The notes: a model not told the origin generated them from the sequence alone. DNA of 64,000 nucleotides from Anastrepha obliqua (GCF_027943255.1 NC_072892.1:28729792-28793791); one strand, 5' to 3'; positions 1 to 11,192 are shown, counted from the stretch's first letter. Made by a program: numbers and translations.

Positions 1-503
1 TTTTTAGCTATGAAAATAGGGTTTCTTTCGGCAACGAGTTATCTTTCTATTAAAGTATTCCGCACTAAAATGGGCATATGTAAATTTTTTATCTTTCTCT
101 AAATTCTGTTGATAAAAGCTTAAAATACGCCCCCTCAGATGTTGCTGCTTTGAAGTTATTTTCGAAAATATTGTAACGGGTATGTTGTTACGACTCAAAT
201 GAAAGAAGAGAATATGCAGTAAATTATTTAATCACACAATGTCTGTGTAATAGAGCAAATTGTTCTCAGACTACCAACAGTTCAGAGTAGTAGTTTTAGT
301 TATAATCCGCACCGAACATTTTCAAGGGTCCAAGTAATAAGCAAGCAACTTTAAACTGCCAATATTTTTAATGATAAAAAAGTAAAAAAGGTACAATATA
401 TACGTTTCATTCACATTAAATTATAGATCTAACATGTTTTTCTGTAACACAAAAACAAATTAATGTTTACATTTGTAAATGTAGTGATTAACTAATACTC
501 ATA
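1..503. other. AT-rich intergenic DNA, no gene seen
   Basis: No open frame here has recognisable protein similarity, and I see no terminal repeats or RNA signature. The region ends at the TA dinucleotide that precedes a MITE. Confidence 0.5.
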
Positions 504-735
504 CAAGGTGGCGCAAAATTAAGCAACGGAAGATTTATAACTTTTGCAAATGGCGTCGTACTTCAATCATATTTGACGCTTATGAACTAGACAGCTGCAG
601 TTTACAATAGATAAGCAATGGAGCGCATAAATGGCAAAATAAAGATTTCCATTATTCAAAATCATTTTTTTTTTGTATTTGTTAGAAAAGTTATTCAGAA
701 AAAGAAAATGGATGCTTATTTTTACGATACCTTTT
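504..735 (-). mobile_element. maT-related MITE, copy 1
   Basis: A short non-coding element that starts CAAGGTGGCGCAAAATTA next to a TA dinucleotide. Read on the minus strand it parallels the element at 42137-42367 over its whole length: the CGGAAGATTTATAA block, the CAAATGGCGTCGTAC block and a near-terminal stretch after the homopolymer run all match in order. The right end (near 735) is eroded. It has no coding capacity. The shared sub-terminal sequence with the transposon at 21259-22650 suggests it was mobilised by a maT-type transposase. Confidence 0.7.
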
Positions 736-742
736 ATATGTA

Positions 743-1670
743 TCAGGTCAGTCCCTAAGTTCGTGCGTTTTTTAAAGGTGGTTTTAAAATTAATAAAAAA
801 GATGTTTAAAGTATTTATTAATCAATAATATATTTTTCTTTATTATTTACAATGTCTTCCCAACGTTTAGGCAAATTTTTAATTCTCTGCTCAAAAAATT
901 GTTTGTCCTTGGAGCCAAAATACGCTCAATATCTCTTTTTATAGCTTCTTTTGAGGAGTAGTTCTTGTTACTCATATGGGGTTGAAGTCCACGGAAAAGG
1001 TGATAATCACAAGGTGCAATATCCGTAGAGTGTGGTGGATGCGGCATTAGCTCCCATCCGAGCTCGTTCAGCTTGCCTAAGGTTTGCCTTGCGGTATGAG
1101 GTCTTGCGTTGTCGGGGTGAAACAAAACTTTGCGTCTATTCACTAAAGACGGTCGATTTTTGTTAAGTGCCTCATTCAGGTTTGATAGCTGATGGTTTGG
1201 TTTCAGAAGTTTATAATAAACAATACCGGCCATATCCGACCAAATAGACAGGAGAATCTTCTTGGGGTGAAGGCCATCTCTAGGGGTCGGTTCTGGTGTT
1301 TCATCTTTATCTACTATTGGCGTTTGCGAACAGGATTATTGTAGAGGACCCATTTTTCATCACCAGTAACGATACGTTTCAAAAAACTTTCATTTTCAAG
1401 CCGTTGCAGCAGCTGAGAACACACATTCACTCTCTGCTGAAGGAGGTTGGCGACGGAAAGTCTATGCGGAACCCATTTTCCCAGTTTTGAAACCTTTTCC
1501 AACTGAACCAGGTGCCTGTGAACTGTTCCATGCTATGAATTTAACCTCTGAGCTATCATATCGGCTGCCAAATTTGGCTCAGCTTCCACGAGTTCGAGCA
1601 AGGTGTCGGAGTTAAAGACTTCAGCGCGCGGGGCATCCTCCACGTCGCAGTTACCACTTTTACCACTTTA
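743..1670 (-). pseudogene. mariner transposase remnant (5'-truncated)
   Basis: On the minus strand the order of motifs is that of a D34D mariner transposase. The linker comes first (near 1500-1650), then GDEKW with the first catalytic Asp near 1360, then a gap of reading frame around 1233-1314. Next is HPDNARPHTAR with the second Asp near 1115, then STDIAPCDYHLF with the third near 1010. The N-terminal helix-turn-helix half is missing, and stops and frameshifts split the frame into at least two pieces, so it cannot be active. The 3' end near 743 begins with a terminal-repeat-like TCAGGTCAGTCCCTAAG. This is a dead copy and belongs to a different lineage from the mariners at 11193 and 35058. 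Confidence 0.85.
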
Positions 1671-1794
1671 CAAATTAACGACAACTCAATAAAAGCAATC
1701 ATTTAATTTCTGGTTCTATTGTTAATCCGGAATTACGAAATAAGAAATTGAAATAATATTATTTTTTCACTCCAAGAAAATAAGCAAGTTATAA

Positions 1795-2705
1795 AAACAT
1801 ATTTTTATTAAAGTAAGAGCTGTCCTTAAGAAATGCTATAAGTGGAAAAAAATGTGTTTTTTTTTTCGAGAAATAAATTTTTGAGTTTTTGGCTATACGG
1901 CTCGGTTAACATGGCTTGTGTTGTCGTACACGCAGGCTCTTGAGACTTTTTACAAAACACACACGACATATAACACATGGGCTGCAAAGTCCAAGGCCTA
2001 ACAAAGAAATCAAGTATTATTTCTTCAAAATTAGACTTATTCATCCACGTAATTTCCATCAAGAACAATGCAATCATTCCAGCGCCGCTCTAATATTTCA
2101 ATACTACTTTTGTTGCACAATTTATCTTTTGCCTCAAAATAGTCCTCAGTTTCAGCGATAACCTGTTCATTCGAACGAAATTTCTTATCTGCGAACAGCC
2201 AGTAGTCGCTGGGAGCCAAGTCTCGCAATACGGTCATGTAGTTTTGACGTTGTTTTGATTGACTTCTGACACGGCGCGTTGCCTTCAAAAATGAGCAAAG
2301 ACAGCACCCACTTCAAACAGAGGTTTTTCATAGTCAAATGCTCATGCAATATAAAACCAACACGTTCTTGTAATATCTTTGTGATTTCAGCTAACTTACG
2401 CAATTTCACTTTCGATCATTCAAAAGGATTTTTTTTATGTTTCGTGGTGTTATCACCTCATTTGGACGTCCATTACGTTGTGCCTCATCAAGCTCTCTAC
2501 GACCACGTTTGAAGTCAGTAAACCATCGTTTTATTGTTATTTCTGATGGAACTGTGTCCCCATAACACTTTTCAAGCCATTGCATCGCTTGAACCGTGTT
2601 TTTCCCCATGAAGAAGCAGTGTAAAATTAAAACACGAAATTCTTTTTGATCCATTGTTTTGAAAAGAACAGAAGTGGCATTACTCTTAGCACAATAACTC
2701 ACAAA
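1795..2705 (-). pseudogene. mariner transposase with internal deletion
   Basis: Read from 2666 down, this is a mariner transposase: an N-terminal helix-turn-helix part (MDQKEFRVLILHCFF...), a second segment (ILHEHLTMKNLCLKWVLSLL) and a C-terminal part with DLAPSDYWLFAD and ending ...WNDCIVLDGNYVDE. The central region, which should carry the first two catalytic Asp residues, is absent: the sequence jumps from the linker at about 2290 almost straight to the third-Asp motif. The three pieces are also in different frames. It is therefore a non-autonomous, internally deleted copy of an irritans-like mariner. Confidence 0.85.
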
Positions 2706-4130
2706 CTAATGTATAGAATATGATGAAATTTGAACAGCTGTCTTTTTCAAGGTTAGTACTAACTGGAAAAGAGGTGAATGCAATAAAACTAGTGCCAACT
2801 ATGTATTGGCTCGGGAATTTTCAGCCCATGTGTTGTAATGATATTCTCTTGGCAGTAGCCTACATGGCTTTTGATCACCAAAATTTCATATTATTCTTCT
2901 AGTATTGCAATTTTTAATTCCATCCGATTTTTTTTGTTTTTGCAAAAGCTAACAAGGCTGTTATAAAAAGTTTTTATTCACTCGGTTAAATGAAAGCATG
3001 GCTTTCGATTTTTTTAAATTATATTCCTCGCGGTATTGTTTGGTAAGCATGCAATGCGAAATATACTTATATTATTATATGTAAGTACATACACACATGC
3101 ATACATACATCCAATTGATGGGTACATCCTTTATTAGGTGTTCGACTTAGCCAAGCAGAAAGAAGAACACGTCTTCAGCATTAAATTATTTACCTGTGAA
3201 ATTGTAAATGAAGGTCAAATAAAGTTTATTGTCTAGACTTGAAGTAGACTAATTAGGCTGGTTAACAGTTATAACCCTTAACCATTGCTGCGTATCAGTG
3301 AGTAGTGTAGTTGCGCTATATACTTACATACATATGTGGAAATGAATGCGAGAGCGAGAAGAGTGAAGCAAGTCGAAAATAATTAAACCGTTGGATATTT
3401 CATTTCATTTTCATTCATCAGTGTTGCCCTTTTCAAAGGTGATATGTATTTGTATTTTTTTTTTTCAATTTGCGGATGATACTTTATTTTTTTTTTTAAT
3501 TATAATATATTCCAAAGCACAAAAAGTTAAAATTCATATAATTGTTTTTTTTTTTTTCATTTTAAATTTTTCTACCTTCTTATGGCAACCTCTGAACATA
3601 CAAATGAATTTGTTTCCACTTAACGTACCTTCAATTGGTAGCACTTTTTTGATTGAAAATTGAGTTGGCATCATTGCCGAAATCGGACATTTTGTATTTA
3701 CTTTTTGCTGCTGGAGTCGATGATTGGGTGAGATGAGCGTCCATGTACCTGGAAATCTACATATCTTTAGTAGTCTTTTGTTCTTCATTATCCATGAATA
3801 AGAACAATGAATTTCTATTTCGGTAGATTGCCATTATATTTATGTAAGATATTTTTATTGATGTACATACGTATGTACATACATGTGTAGTATATGGACT
3901 TGTTTTTTTTACATTGTTAACAACAGTTTAAAAAATAGTTATAAAAAGCTAAAAAGTATTTTTTTTTAATTTTGGCATTTTTTTCTAAATGGATACTTTA
4001 GTACTTTGAAACATTGATTGCAAAGTGCCTTTGATATTTCAATGCCAAAGACTCGTTATTAAAGACGCTTAATATTTACGCTAAAATGCACCTATATGTA
4101 CATACGTATTTTTATGTATGTACGAGTATA
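2706..4130. other. Intergenic, no gene seen; homopolymer and ATAC/TACA microsatellite patches
   Basis: The stretch contains long T runs (3457-3500, 3545-3557) and TACA/CATA repeats near 3090-3112 and 3865-3885. The short open frames here have homopolymer-derived residues (poly-Phe) and no recognisable domain, so I do not call genes. Confidence 0.5.
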
Positions 4131-4596
4131 TACAGTGGCTCACAAAAGTATTTTCCATAATTCCTTGTATGCACAAATTTTTAATATCTACATTACCTCA
4201 CTTCTACACATTCTACTAAATGTTTCTTAATATCTGTCAAATTTCGATTTTTACTTTGCTCCGTTTTCTCATTTCGCCAATTTGCTGTCTCAGGTTTTAA
4301 TTTTCAAAATGGTATCACGCAAATCGGATCCTTATATACACGCATGCAAATGGCGCCGTTAAATGAAGTTTGAGTTGTCAAATTACAAAATGACAGCTGC
4401 TAGTAAGGCGGTGATGGCAAGAAATTCGATAAGATAGAAATGTTTTGTAGTGAAATTCGCGATCTTCACCTAACATTTGTGCTTTAACAGAGTTTTCTTA
4501 ACATAATATCTAAAAGGTGTAGATGTTAAACTAAAGGATTATCTAATGAGAAGTGTTATTTTGATATTCAAAAAAAAATGCAATTTTTTAATATAA

Positions 4597-5060
4597 ATGA
4601 TTGGATGTTTATTTCATTATAAAGAGGAAGGTATACCGTTAATAGTGAAAAATAACATCAGGCAAATGACCACCACGACCACGCTTACAGGGCAATATCC
4701 TTTTCATGAAATTTTCCATAACGGAATTGCAAAGTGGCTGCCCTATGACCTCGATAGCCTCACGAATTCCATCTTTGAGGTCTTGAATCGACCCTGAGCT
4801 TCTGGCGTAGACCTTCTCTTTCACGTGGCCCCAAAAAAAAGTCACAAGATGTTAAATCACAAGATCTCGGTGACCAATTGTGATTACCTCTTCGAAAGAT
4901 AACACGTCCGGAAACATTTCGCGTAAAAAATCAAACGAAACGCTTGTGTGGCACGCAGACGTGGTCTTGTTAAAAATGAACGTTGTCCAGATCAATACCA
5001 TCCAATTCCGGCCATAAAAAATCATTAATCATCTCTCCTGTTTATGATTGGAACGCTACA
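4597..5060 (-). pseudogene. rosa/DD41D-like mariner transposase C-terminal fragment
   Basis: On the minus strand the C-terminus reads FFWGHVKEKVYARSSGS ... LPDVIFHY, the typical ending of the transposase group also seen at 30951-31628 and 36733-37545. Upstream, out of frame, are traces of the segment around MINDFLWPEL. No catalytic residue is intact. It lies in the interior of the Tc1-like element at 4133-7647, probably as a later insertion. Confidence 0.75.
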
Positions 5061-5209
5061 TAAACGAAGTTATTTAGAAAATATTATATAACACGTGGTG
5101 GTCGACCAAAGTTGCTGACTGTGAGAGAAAATCGCGAAAATTACTATATAGCAGCCCCAAAAATTAATGGCAATCTAAACACAGAAAAAATGCATGCAAA
5201 ATATTTAGG

Positions 5210-5530
5210 GAACGTGGGAGTGAGGATGACGAAACCTTAGCTCTGAAACTTCATGGGCGCTCTCACGGGCGCTATCCGCGAGGTATGCATGCCGTGAGAC
5301 ATGGAATTACTTCGAGTCCTTTTTGCGTCAGCTGTATAGAGGATGAAGTGGAATCATCTCAGCACCTTCTCCTTAGCTGCTCTGCTCGCGCGATACTAAG
5401 ATCCGTTCGTAATCCGCAAATACTCCACCCCTTCTCTTTCCTCAACACTCTCTCCTCTCGGCGTTTCGTTCAATTAGTTTCCTTCACCTCTTTTCCCTTG
5501 CAATGGTATCACAAAAGATTAACTTGAATT
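5210..5530 (+). pseudogene. LINE C-terminal zinc-knuckle fragment
   Basis: The plus-strand frame from 5285 reads HAVRHGITSSPFCVSCIEDE ... SQHLLLSC, the Cys/His cluster (CxxC...H...C) that follows the RNase H domain in RNase-H-bearing LINEs. The piece ends in the 3' region at about 5530, followed by CCTAACCTAAC. It is an isolated fragment with no reverse transcriptase around it, and probably a separate copy from the RNase H piece that follows it. Confidence 0.65.
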
Positions 5531-5599
5531 CTTCGTTCAAGTGAGCCTACTTTCTGGGCAACCATTATAAACTATCCTAACCTAACGTGGTAGCGAGGG

Positions 5600-6290
5600 A
5601 GATATTAACATTTTTTCCCAATAGTCAAGCCGTGAAAAGGCTCTGAAGACGTCATGGTTCTCCTGTAAGGAGGACATCAAATCTCTTGTGTGTGCAGGTA
5701 ATACTTCTCTGATCTGGGTTCCAGGACATGAGAACATAGAAGGAAATGAAATTGCTGATGAGCTTGAAAGGAAGGGGACTGAATTGGTCTCAGATACCTC
5801 CTACCCGGCCATCGACAATCCCTTACTCCAACTTATCTCTCAGTCCACCTCCATTTCTTCATATGCTATTTTGAAAACCCTTTAGCCTCAATATAAAAAA
5901 ACGGAGGATCCAAAAAGCTGTGGGGACTCAACGCCATTCAATTTCCAACCTCGTAGTTGTATTTACCGGTTATTGGGTTTACCATTTAGCCTACATTGCA
6001 GAAGATGTTTGGACCTTTCAGAGGAGACTGTAAATGTCCGCGATTGGCTGCTAGACGATTAAGGTCACTGGGTGCTACTTTCTTCGACAACCTGGGGCAG
6101 TGCGCCAACCTAAGTGCCATCAATATTCTCCATTACATCAACATCTCTGGCTGATTGTAAATATCTGCCTATTGTACGTCTCGTAATGGTATCAAAACGG
6201 CGTTTTAGTGGTACTTGAGGAGTGCCAAAGTGGTACTTCTACCATTTCACCTACCTACCTATAAACAGCACTTCACAGCCTGTTATCGGA
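5600..6290 (+). pseudogene. LINE RNase H domain and 3' tail fragment
   Basis: The frame around 5688-5885 contains LIWVPGHENIEGNEIADELE, the conserved end of an RNase H domain (the GHxxIxGNExAD signature). Further on, near 6050-6150, the decayed frame reads RRLRSLGATFFDNLGQ and then LHYINISG before a stop, the usual C-terminus of this LINE type. Stops interrupt the frame at 5883 and later. It is therefore a 5'-truncated, dead LINE copy, inserted inside the Tc1-like element. Confidence 0.75.
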
Positions 6291-6347
6291 TGAGGCAGTG
6301 CGCAGAGTACTCAGGGGCAGTAATACCGTTTGGATTCAAAGTGATAC

Positions 6348-6723
6348 ACTTAACAGCGAATTTTTGGGGGATACTTTTTTAATTAAAAATATCTTTGTGT
6401 AATAAAATTTTACTGAATATATTTATTTATTGCGAAATGAATTATAATATTGCCTTACGTTTGCGGTAGACATTTCATTGATTTTTTTCTGTATACTTTC
6501 ATTTGGTATACGAATTTTAGCTAAAATATTGACCAACTTAACAGCGAATTTTTGGCGGATACTTTTTTAATTAAAAATATCTTTGTGTAATAAAATTTTA
6601 CTGAATATATTTATTTATTGCGAAATGAATTATAATATTGCCTTACGTTTGCGGTAGACATTTCGTTGATTTTTTTCTGTATAATTTCATTTGGTATACG
6701 AATTTTAGCTAAAATATTGACCA
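6348..6723. repeat. 188-bp tandem duplication
   Basis: Two head-to-tail copies, 6348-6535 and 6536-6723, each beginning ACTTAACAGCGAATTTTTGG. I see only a few mismatches (e.g. GGGGGATAC/GGCGGATAC, CATTTCATTG/CATTTCGTTG, GTATACTTTC/GTATAATTTC), so the duplication is recent compared with the decay of the surrounding element. No open frame is conserved. Confidence 0.9.
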
Positions 6724-6839
6724 AATAAAAAAATTTTATTATTTATAAAATTTTTTTAAAAACTCTTAAAAAAATATAGATACATATGAATACATTTTTG
6801 GCTTGCTTTGGGCAACATTTTTTAACGAAGACGCGGCAA

Positions 6840-7440
6840 CACTGCAAGGTCACGTAGCACGGAAAAAGCGGCTTATATGAAAAATAAATATGGAAAAGCT
6901 AAACAAGAAGTTTTAAGTTTTGGAAAACCATAATTTTTAGTGGCGAAAGCAAGCATGCATTTTGTTTAGATCGGATAGTCGTCGTTCGATAGGGCGGACG
7001 TCAAATGAAGAACGGCGAATCAAAAGCACTAAAACCACTGTTAATTTCCAACTTAGAGAGTTGGAAAACTAGTTTTTATAGATACAACGGAAGATGAACA
7101 TTTTTATTTGTTCAATTTTAAGGAAAATTTACATTCCAATGCAGAAGATATGGGAATGTCAACGAACGAGTTTTTATTTTCACGACAACGATCCCAAATA
7201 TAGAGCTCATGATGTTCGAATGTGAATACTTTTCAACACCTCTCCAAAGTCCTGATGGCATAAAATCTTTAAAAAATCCCCGGGTCTATTCGAAGTTAAA
7301 TGGAGCAACACGAAATTTAGTCTAAAAGTGATTTCACAGCTGTCTTACTAGAGAAATGGGCCGGATTTTGTAAAGAGTTGATAGAAACTATACCCATAGT
7401 CTTGGCGGCTCGTTCCGAAATGAATTGTTACCATTAGAAA
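6840..7440 (+). pseudogene. Tc1-like transposase remnant
   Basis: Read in shifting plus-strand frames, the segment preserves a Tc1 transposase core. A part of the form VGKLVFIDTTEDEHFYLFNF lies near 7060-7130. FHDNDPKYRAHDVRM (second catalytic Asp) is near 7178-7225. A degraded P..SPD/N.IE region follows, then a decayed C-terminus to about 7440. The N-terminal DNA-binding domain and first catalytic Asp are not recognisable, and stops are frequent. This is the original transposase of the TIR-bounded element 4133-7647. Confidence 0.75.
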
Positions 7441-7649
7441 TATTAAAACGATTTTTATGCACCCGTCTTAGTCAAAACGAAATACTTTTGTGAACAAAGA
7501 GCTCTGATTTTTTTACGCTTTTTTAAGTTTATATTAAAAATATCATATCTTTTCAATTTTTATTAAATTATTATTGTATTATTTAATTTTAATAGTCTGA
7601 AAAGAAAACCACAAATAACACATGCAAAATACTTATGTGAGCCACTGTA

Positions 7650-8150
7650 TGTAGGGATATGCACAAATGTATGAATGTGTATAACTTACATATATAACTG
7701 AGAAAGTTCTTCACTTCAACCCTTCCACTTTTGTTGATTTATATTGTTGATATTATGTAAGGGAAGAGCAAAATAATGCTTTGCACGAATCTTTAACCAC
7801 CCATTTCAAATTTTTTTATGCAAGCATCGATACTACACAGATGGTTGTGTTAATCTTGGACTTGCGCATATTAGTGGTGCCAAATTATGATTACTCGGCC
7901 AGTTAACTCTGTCCCTTTTTCGCACAATGCCGTCATGTCTAAAAGAGCGTCCTATATATTCAAAGTAACATAAACTCTCATTACACAATGGTGTACAGTA
8001 CAAAGTAGGCCTTTTTGGATGGAACACAAAAAAATTGTGATACTTAAAAAAATTGAACTAATCACCATCTATGAAGGCGTTACAAAAAAGCCACGACATT
8101 CACTGTACATCACGGTGAAGAGTTGGCAAGCAACCAAGAGTGTTCATGCC
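7650..8150. other. Intergenic, no gene seen
   Basis: AT-rich DNA between the right end of the Tc1-like element and a SINE head. I found no supported coding frame or repeat end. Confidence 0.5.
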
Positions 8151-8154
8151 CATA

Positions 8155-8224
8155 CTAGGTCTTGAACCCAAGCCCTACCGAATTGTAGTCATTCACTAAA
8201 CCATTCAGTTACGGCGGTCCCAAT
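8155..8224 (-). mobile_element. SINE fragment, tRNA-like head only
   Basis: The minus strand reads ACCGCCGTAACTGAATGG (A-box region) followed by GGGTTCAAGACCTAG (B-box region). This is the 5' head of the tRNA-derived SINE seen complete at 10871-11186. It is diverged and lacks the body and tail. Confidence 0.6.
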
Positions 8225-8229
8225 ACTTG

Positions 8230-8700
8230 CCCTTTATATTTACATATCTTTATTTGGAATATTTATTAATAAAACGATAGTTTATAAGAAAAAACGTATC
8301 AATTCCGCCAACTAATTTTAATACCTCGTCGGTTTTATTCAAATGGGAATTTCCGATAAAGCGAAATTCGAATCGATACCAAATATGTACGCTGGACGGA
8401 AGGATTCGAATATATGTACATGCATATATACGCATAAGTTAGTTGGTTTCTTCAGATACCTACATACACAAATCAGTTGGCTTGGAAGGAGGTGCCTAGA
8501 AAATATTAGGAACATTCATCTAAACTTTTAATTTAGCGAATCCCTTAAATTTAAACTTTAACACCGACTGTTACATGAACGCACCTCGAGAAATATTTGT
8601 GCAATTCCATTCGACAAGGTTGCTTCCGCCCTCCAACCTCATCCTTTTACATTCCTTTTTAAAACTACGAGGATTGCCTTTTAATAACGAAAACACCGTA
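8230..8700. other. Intergenic, no gene seen
   Basis: No recognisable coding frame or terminal repeat in this stretch. Confidence 0.45.
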
Positions 8701-8704
8701 AACA

Positions 8705-9126
8705 CAACACCGGCTTTATTGCTTTTCAAAATACTCTCCTTGGAAGTCAAAACACTTCTGCATTCGCTTGAACCATTTTAAAAGCACTCTTGCGCTACTC
8801 AGAAGTAGATACCACCAAAGAAGCTTCTTCTGGCGTTGAAAAGCGTTGGCCTCGCATTTTATTTTTGATGCTCGGGAACAAAAAGAAATCATTAGGTGCC
8901 AAATCAGAGCTGTAAGCCCCATGATCCATTAATTCGATCTTTTGAGTGCTCAAAAACTCTCTTGTTTCAGCAGATACGTGAGAATTCTCATTGCCTTGGT
9001 GAAGGATGATTTTTTTTCAGCGGTTACTTTTCCTGAATTCTCCGAAAACTTCTGGGAAGCAAATGGTTGTGTACCACTCAGAGTGGTATAGGTACGGCAT
9101 GCCCAGGTTTACCGAAAAAACAGGCG
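8705..9126 (-). pseudogene. mariner transposase C-terminal fragment
   Basis: The minus strand matches the C-terminal half of the mariner at 35058-36348: ending ...CFDFQGEYFEKQ, with the ISFCSRASKIKCEANAF and LLKWFKRMQKCF segments and upstream traces of the GNENSH (second Asp region) and CRTYTTLSGTQ parts. The fragment stops abruptly at about 9126, where a LINE tail has inserted or recombined. Frameshifts are present. Confidence 0.8.
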
Positions 9127-9320
9127 ACTATTCGCTTTCTTCTTCTTCTTAATTGGCACAATAACTGCTATGCGGTTTTGACTGAGTATAAAAAAGCACG
9201 CCAGTCGCTTCTTTCAAGTCAAGTCCCTCACAGAGGAGCCCCTTCTTCTTCCTCTGCTACCATCAGCTGGTACACCATCGAATACTTTCAGAGCCGGAGC
9301 GTTTGTGTCTATTCGGACGA
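9127..9320 (-). pseudogene. LINE 3'-end fragment
   Basis: The plus-strand text CTTCTTCTTAATTGGCACAA and ATCAGCTGGTACACCATCGA closely parallels the 3' part of the LINE copy at 59459-60158 (minus strand). It covers only the last part of the reverse-transcriptase C-terminus, including the GG-rich tail of that protein, and is heavily truncated. Confidence 0.7.
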
Positions 9321-9650
9321 AATTGAAACGAATGATCCTACAAAAGTTTCTCTCGCCATAAGTGTTGTTACGGGAAATCGGCACATGCGGTAATGGATTA
9401 TTTGCTCCCTGTTGACTGAAATACCGTTTCCAGCAGCATTTTCAAAGAAAAATGGGCCAATGATGTCTCCGCTGCAAAATCCGCTCCAAACTATTACTCT
9501 CTGCAGATACATTGGTATTTCTCGATGATCACGAGCCATATTATAGATCTGCTTGTTAACATAGCCGCCGAAGTAAAAAATGCTCCCCCTTGGAACATTT
9601 TATTTTAATTTCTTTTCAAACGCACTGTTTGGGCTACACAACGTTGACTT
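9321..9650 (-). pseudogene. rosa-like mariner transposase fragment
   Basis: The minus-strand frame reads VIVWSGFCSGDIIGPFFFEN, preceded by FGGYVNKQIYNMARDH. These correspond to the region after the first catalytic Asp in the transposase at 36733-37545 (LNGYVNKENCRIW and GIIDPYFF there). Both ends are truncated and no catalytic Asp is left. Confidence 0.7.
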
Positions 9651-10495
9651 TGGAAATAAGTTTGTAATATTTCCCAATGTTCTTCAAGTGTAAAGCGATG
9701 AATTTCGTACACGGAGATTTGTTATTGACTTTCTGCCAAGATTTCCGGCGGGAAAGAGTTATCGGTCTTGTGTATTTACAAAAATATTATTCGAATATCT
9801 TCCTTTTACTGAAAAATACAGAAATGATAGATTGATTATTAGGTTACTAGTATTTTTATATTAACATTAGGGGGATTCTCTTTCTATGTCTAGCACCACT
9901 GCACAACATAGTGAAATGCGAGAAACCTTCTCGTATACTGAAATATGCAGGAATGCGAGAGTACACACATTGCACGCCGCAAAGTTGCAATAAAAGAATA
10001 ACAACAAACGACTGGCAGAGGGTTGCATTCGTCCTGCTACAATTCACAGCCTGAAAATACTTGTATATTTGGGTTATGCTGTTGCACACTTTGCGAATAT
10101 TGCAAATATCTTCGTTTGTATTTTGTTGTTGCGTCTGTGCATGGAATGCAAGGCTTTGTAATGCGTGCACCGTACAAGGGTTTTGCAAAACCAAGAGGAT
10201 CCCTCGATTATGATTCGCAAATTCAAGGATAATTTGATTGTGTTTTAAAAAAGATGGACTTGCTTACATACATATATGTTATGATCAGAAATAAACGAAT
10301 ATTTAGATCCACTTCAAACTTGCTCTTCATTAGAATCAAATCGGATGCAAAACGGAATATTGAAAAATTTTCTAAAAATTCTGAATAAAATGTGTAAAAT
10401 TTTAATGGAAATTAGATGATTGTTCAAAATGTTGCAAAAAGTTTGAAACTTATATGGTATCTATTGCTTCTATAACAAGAAGCCAGTTCTGGGTA
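9651..10495. other. Intergenic, no gene seen
   Basis: An open frame of about 112 codons on the minus strand (9856-10194) and an overlapping plus-strand one (10023-10232) have no recognisable domain, no gene context and ordinary composition. I treat the region as non-coding. Confidence 0.45.
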
Positions 10496-10499
10496 GGTA

Positions 10500-10562
10500 G
10501 ATGGAGCCGGGGCAAAAATACACTTGCCATTGCGCGCCGAGGGGCGGCATCTATTAGAAACA
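10500..10562 (-). mobile_element. SINE fragment (body part)
   Basis: The plus-strand text AAAATACACTTGCCATTGCG CGCCGAGGGG followed by CTATTAGAAACAACTTTTTC is the complement of the SINE body motif (AATAGCGGTCGCCCCTCGGC then GGCAATGGCAAAC) found at 10971-11030. Head and tail are missing. Confidence 0.65.
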
Positions 10563-10564
10563 AC

Positions 10565-10870
10565 TTTTTCTATTATTTTACTAAGGATTAAAGAATAATC
10601 CATATAAATCGGCAAATTTAATTTGAAATATTGAGTTGGAATAAAAAACCAGGAAATATGTGCTTACATCCGCCATATTATCATAGTTGTACAGTTAAGC
10701 ATGGCGGAGTGGTATAACGGGTACAAGGGTGTGTTTTTCTGGATTTGTCATTGAACTCCTACACCGAGTAAGTAGGATAATGAATGGATGGATTTATATT
10801 CAAAAATATGCATGAAATTGTAATACTTTCCCATGAAGAGTAAAATACGCCACGAGCAATCATTAAGTTA
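10565..10870. other. Intergenic, no gene seen
   Basis: Short AT-rich spacer between two SINE copies with no supported feature. Confidence 0.4.
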
Positions 10871-11186
10871 GCGGCCGCCGTAGCCGAATGGGTTGGTTGG
10901 TGATTACCATTCGGAATTCACAGAGAGAACGTTGGTTCGAATGTCGGTGAAACATCAAAATTAAGAAAAAACATTTTTCTAATAGCGGTCGCCCCTCGGC
11001 AGGCAATGGCAAACCTCCGAGTGTATTTCTGCCATGAAAAAGCTCCTCATAAAAATATCTGCCGTTCGGAGTCGGCTTGAAACTGTAGGTCCCTCCATTT
11101 GTGGAACAACATCAAGACGCACACCATAAATAGGAGGAGGAGCTCGGCCAAACACCGAAAAAGGGTGTACGCGCCAAATATATATT
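10871..11186 (+). mobile_element. tRNA-derived SINE, near full length
   Basis: This is the best copy of the window's SINE family. It starts GCGGCCGCCGTAGCCGAATG, where TAGCCGAATGGG fits a pol III A box. GGTTCGAATGTC at about 10933 fits a B box. The body contains the conserved blocks TAATAGCGGTCGCCCCTCGG, CCGAGTGTATTTCTGCCATG and TGTAGGTCCCTCCATTTGTG, and the 3' end is AAAGGGTGTACGCGCCAA followed by a (TA)-rich tail. A head-to-tail order of tRNA-like region, unrelated body and simple-repeat tail defines a SINE. Diverged relatives lie at about ten other sites in the window on both strands. Confidence 0.85.
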
Positions 11187-11192
11187 TATATA

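Larger units (their letters stand above)
4133..7647 (+). mobile_element. Tc1-like transposon, composite, both TIRs present
   Basis: The ends are inverted copies of CAGTGGCTCACAAAAGTATT (left) and CAGTGGCTCACATAAGTATT (right, complement), each flanked outside by TA, the Tc1/mariner target. The 3.5-kb span is about twice the usual Tc1 length because other elements lie inside it: a rosa-like transposase tail (4597-5060, minus), two LINE pieces (5210-6290) and a 188-bp tandem duplication (6348-6723). The element's own transposase remnant is at 6840-7440 on the plus strand. Confidence 0.8.

Noticed and set aside
8155..8224. tRNA gene-like sequence
   Set aside because: Matches the head of the SINE family and cannot form a full cloverleaf; not a functional tRNA. 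The same applies to the other SINE heads at 10871 and 60700.
9856..10232. Overlapping open frames of 112 (minus) and 69 (plus) codons
   Set aside because: No recognisable domain, Cys-rich low-complexity translation, no promoter or splice context; likely chance open frames.
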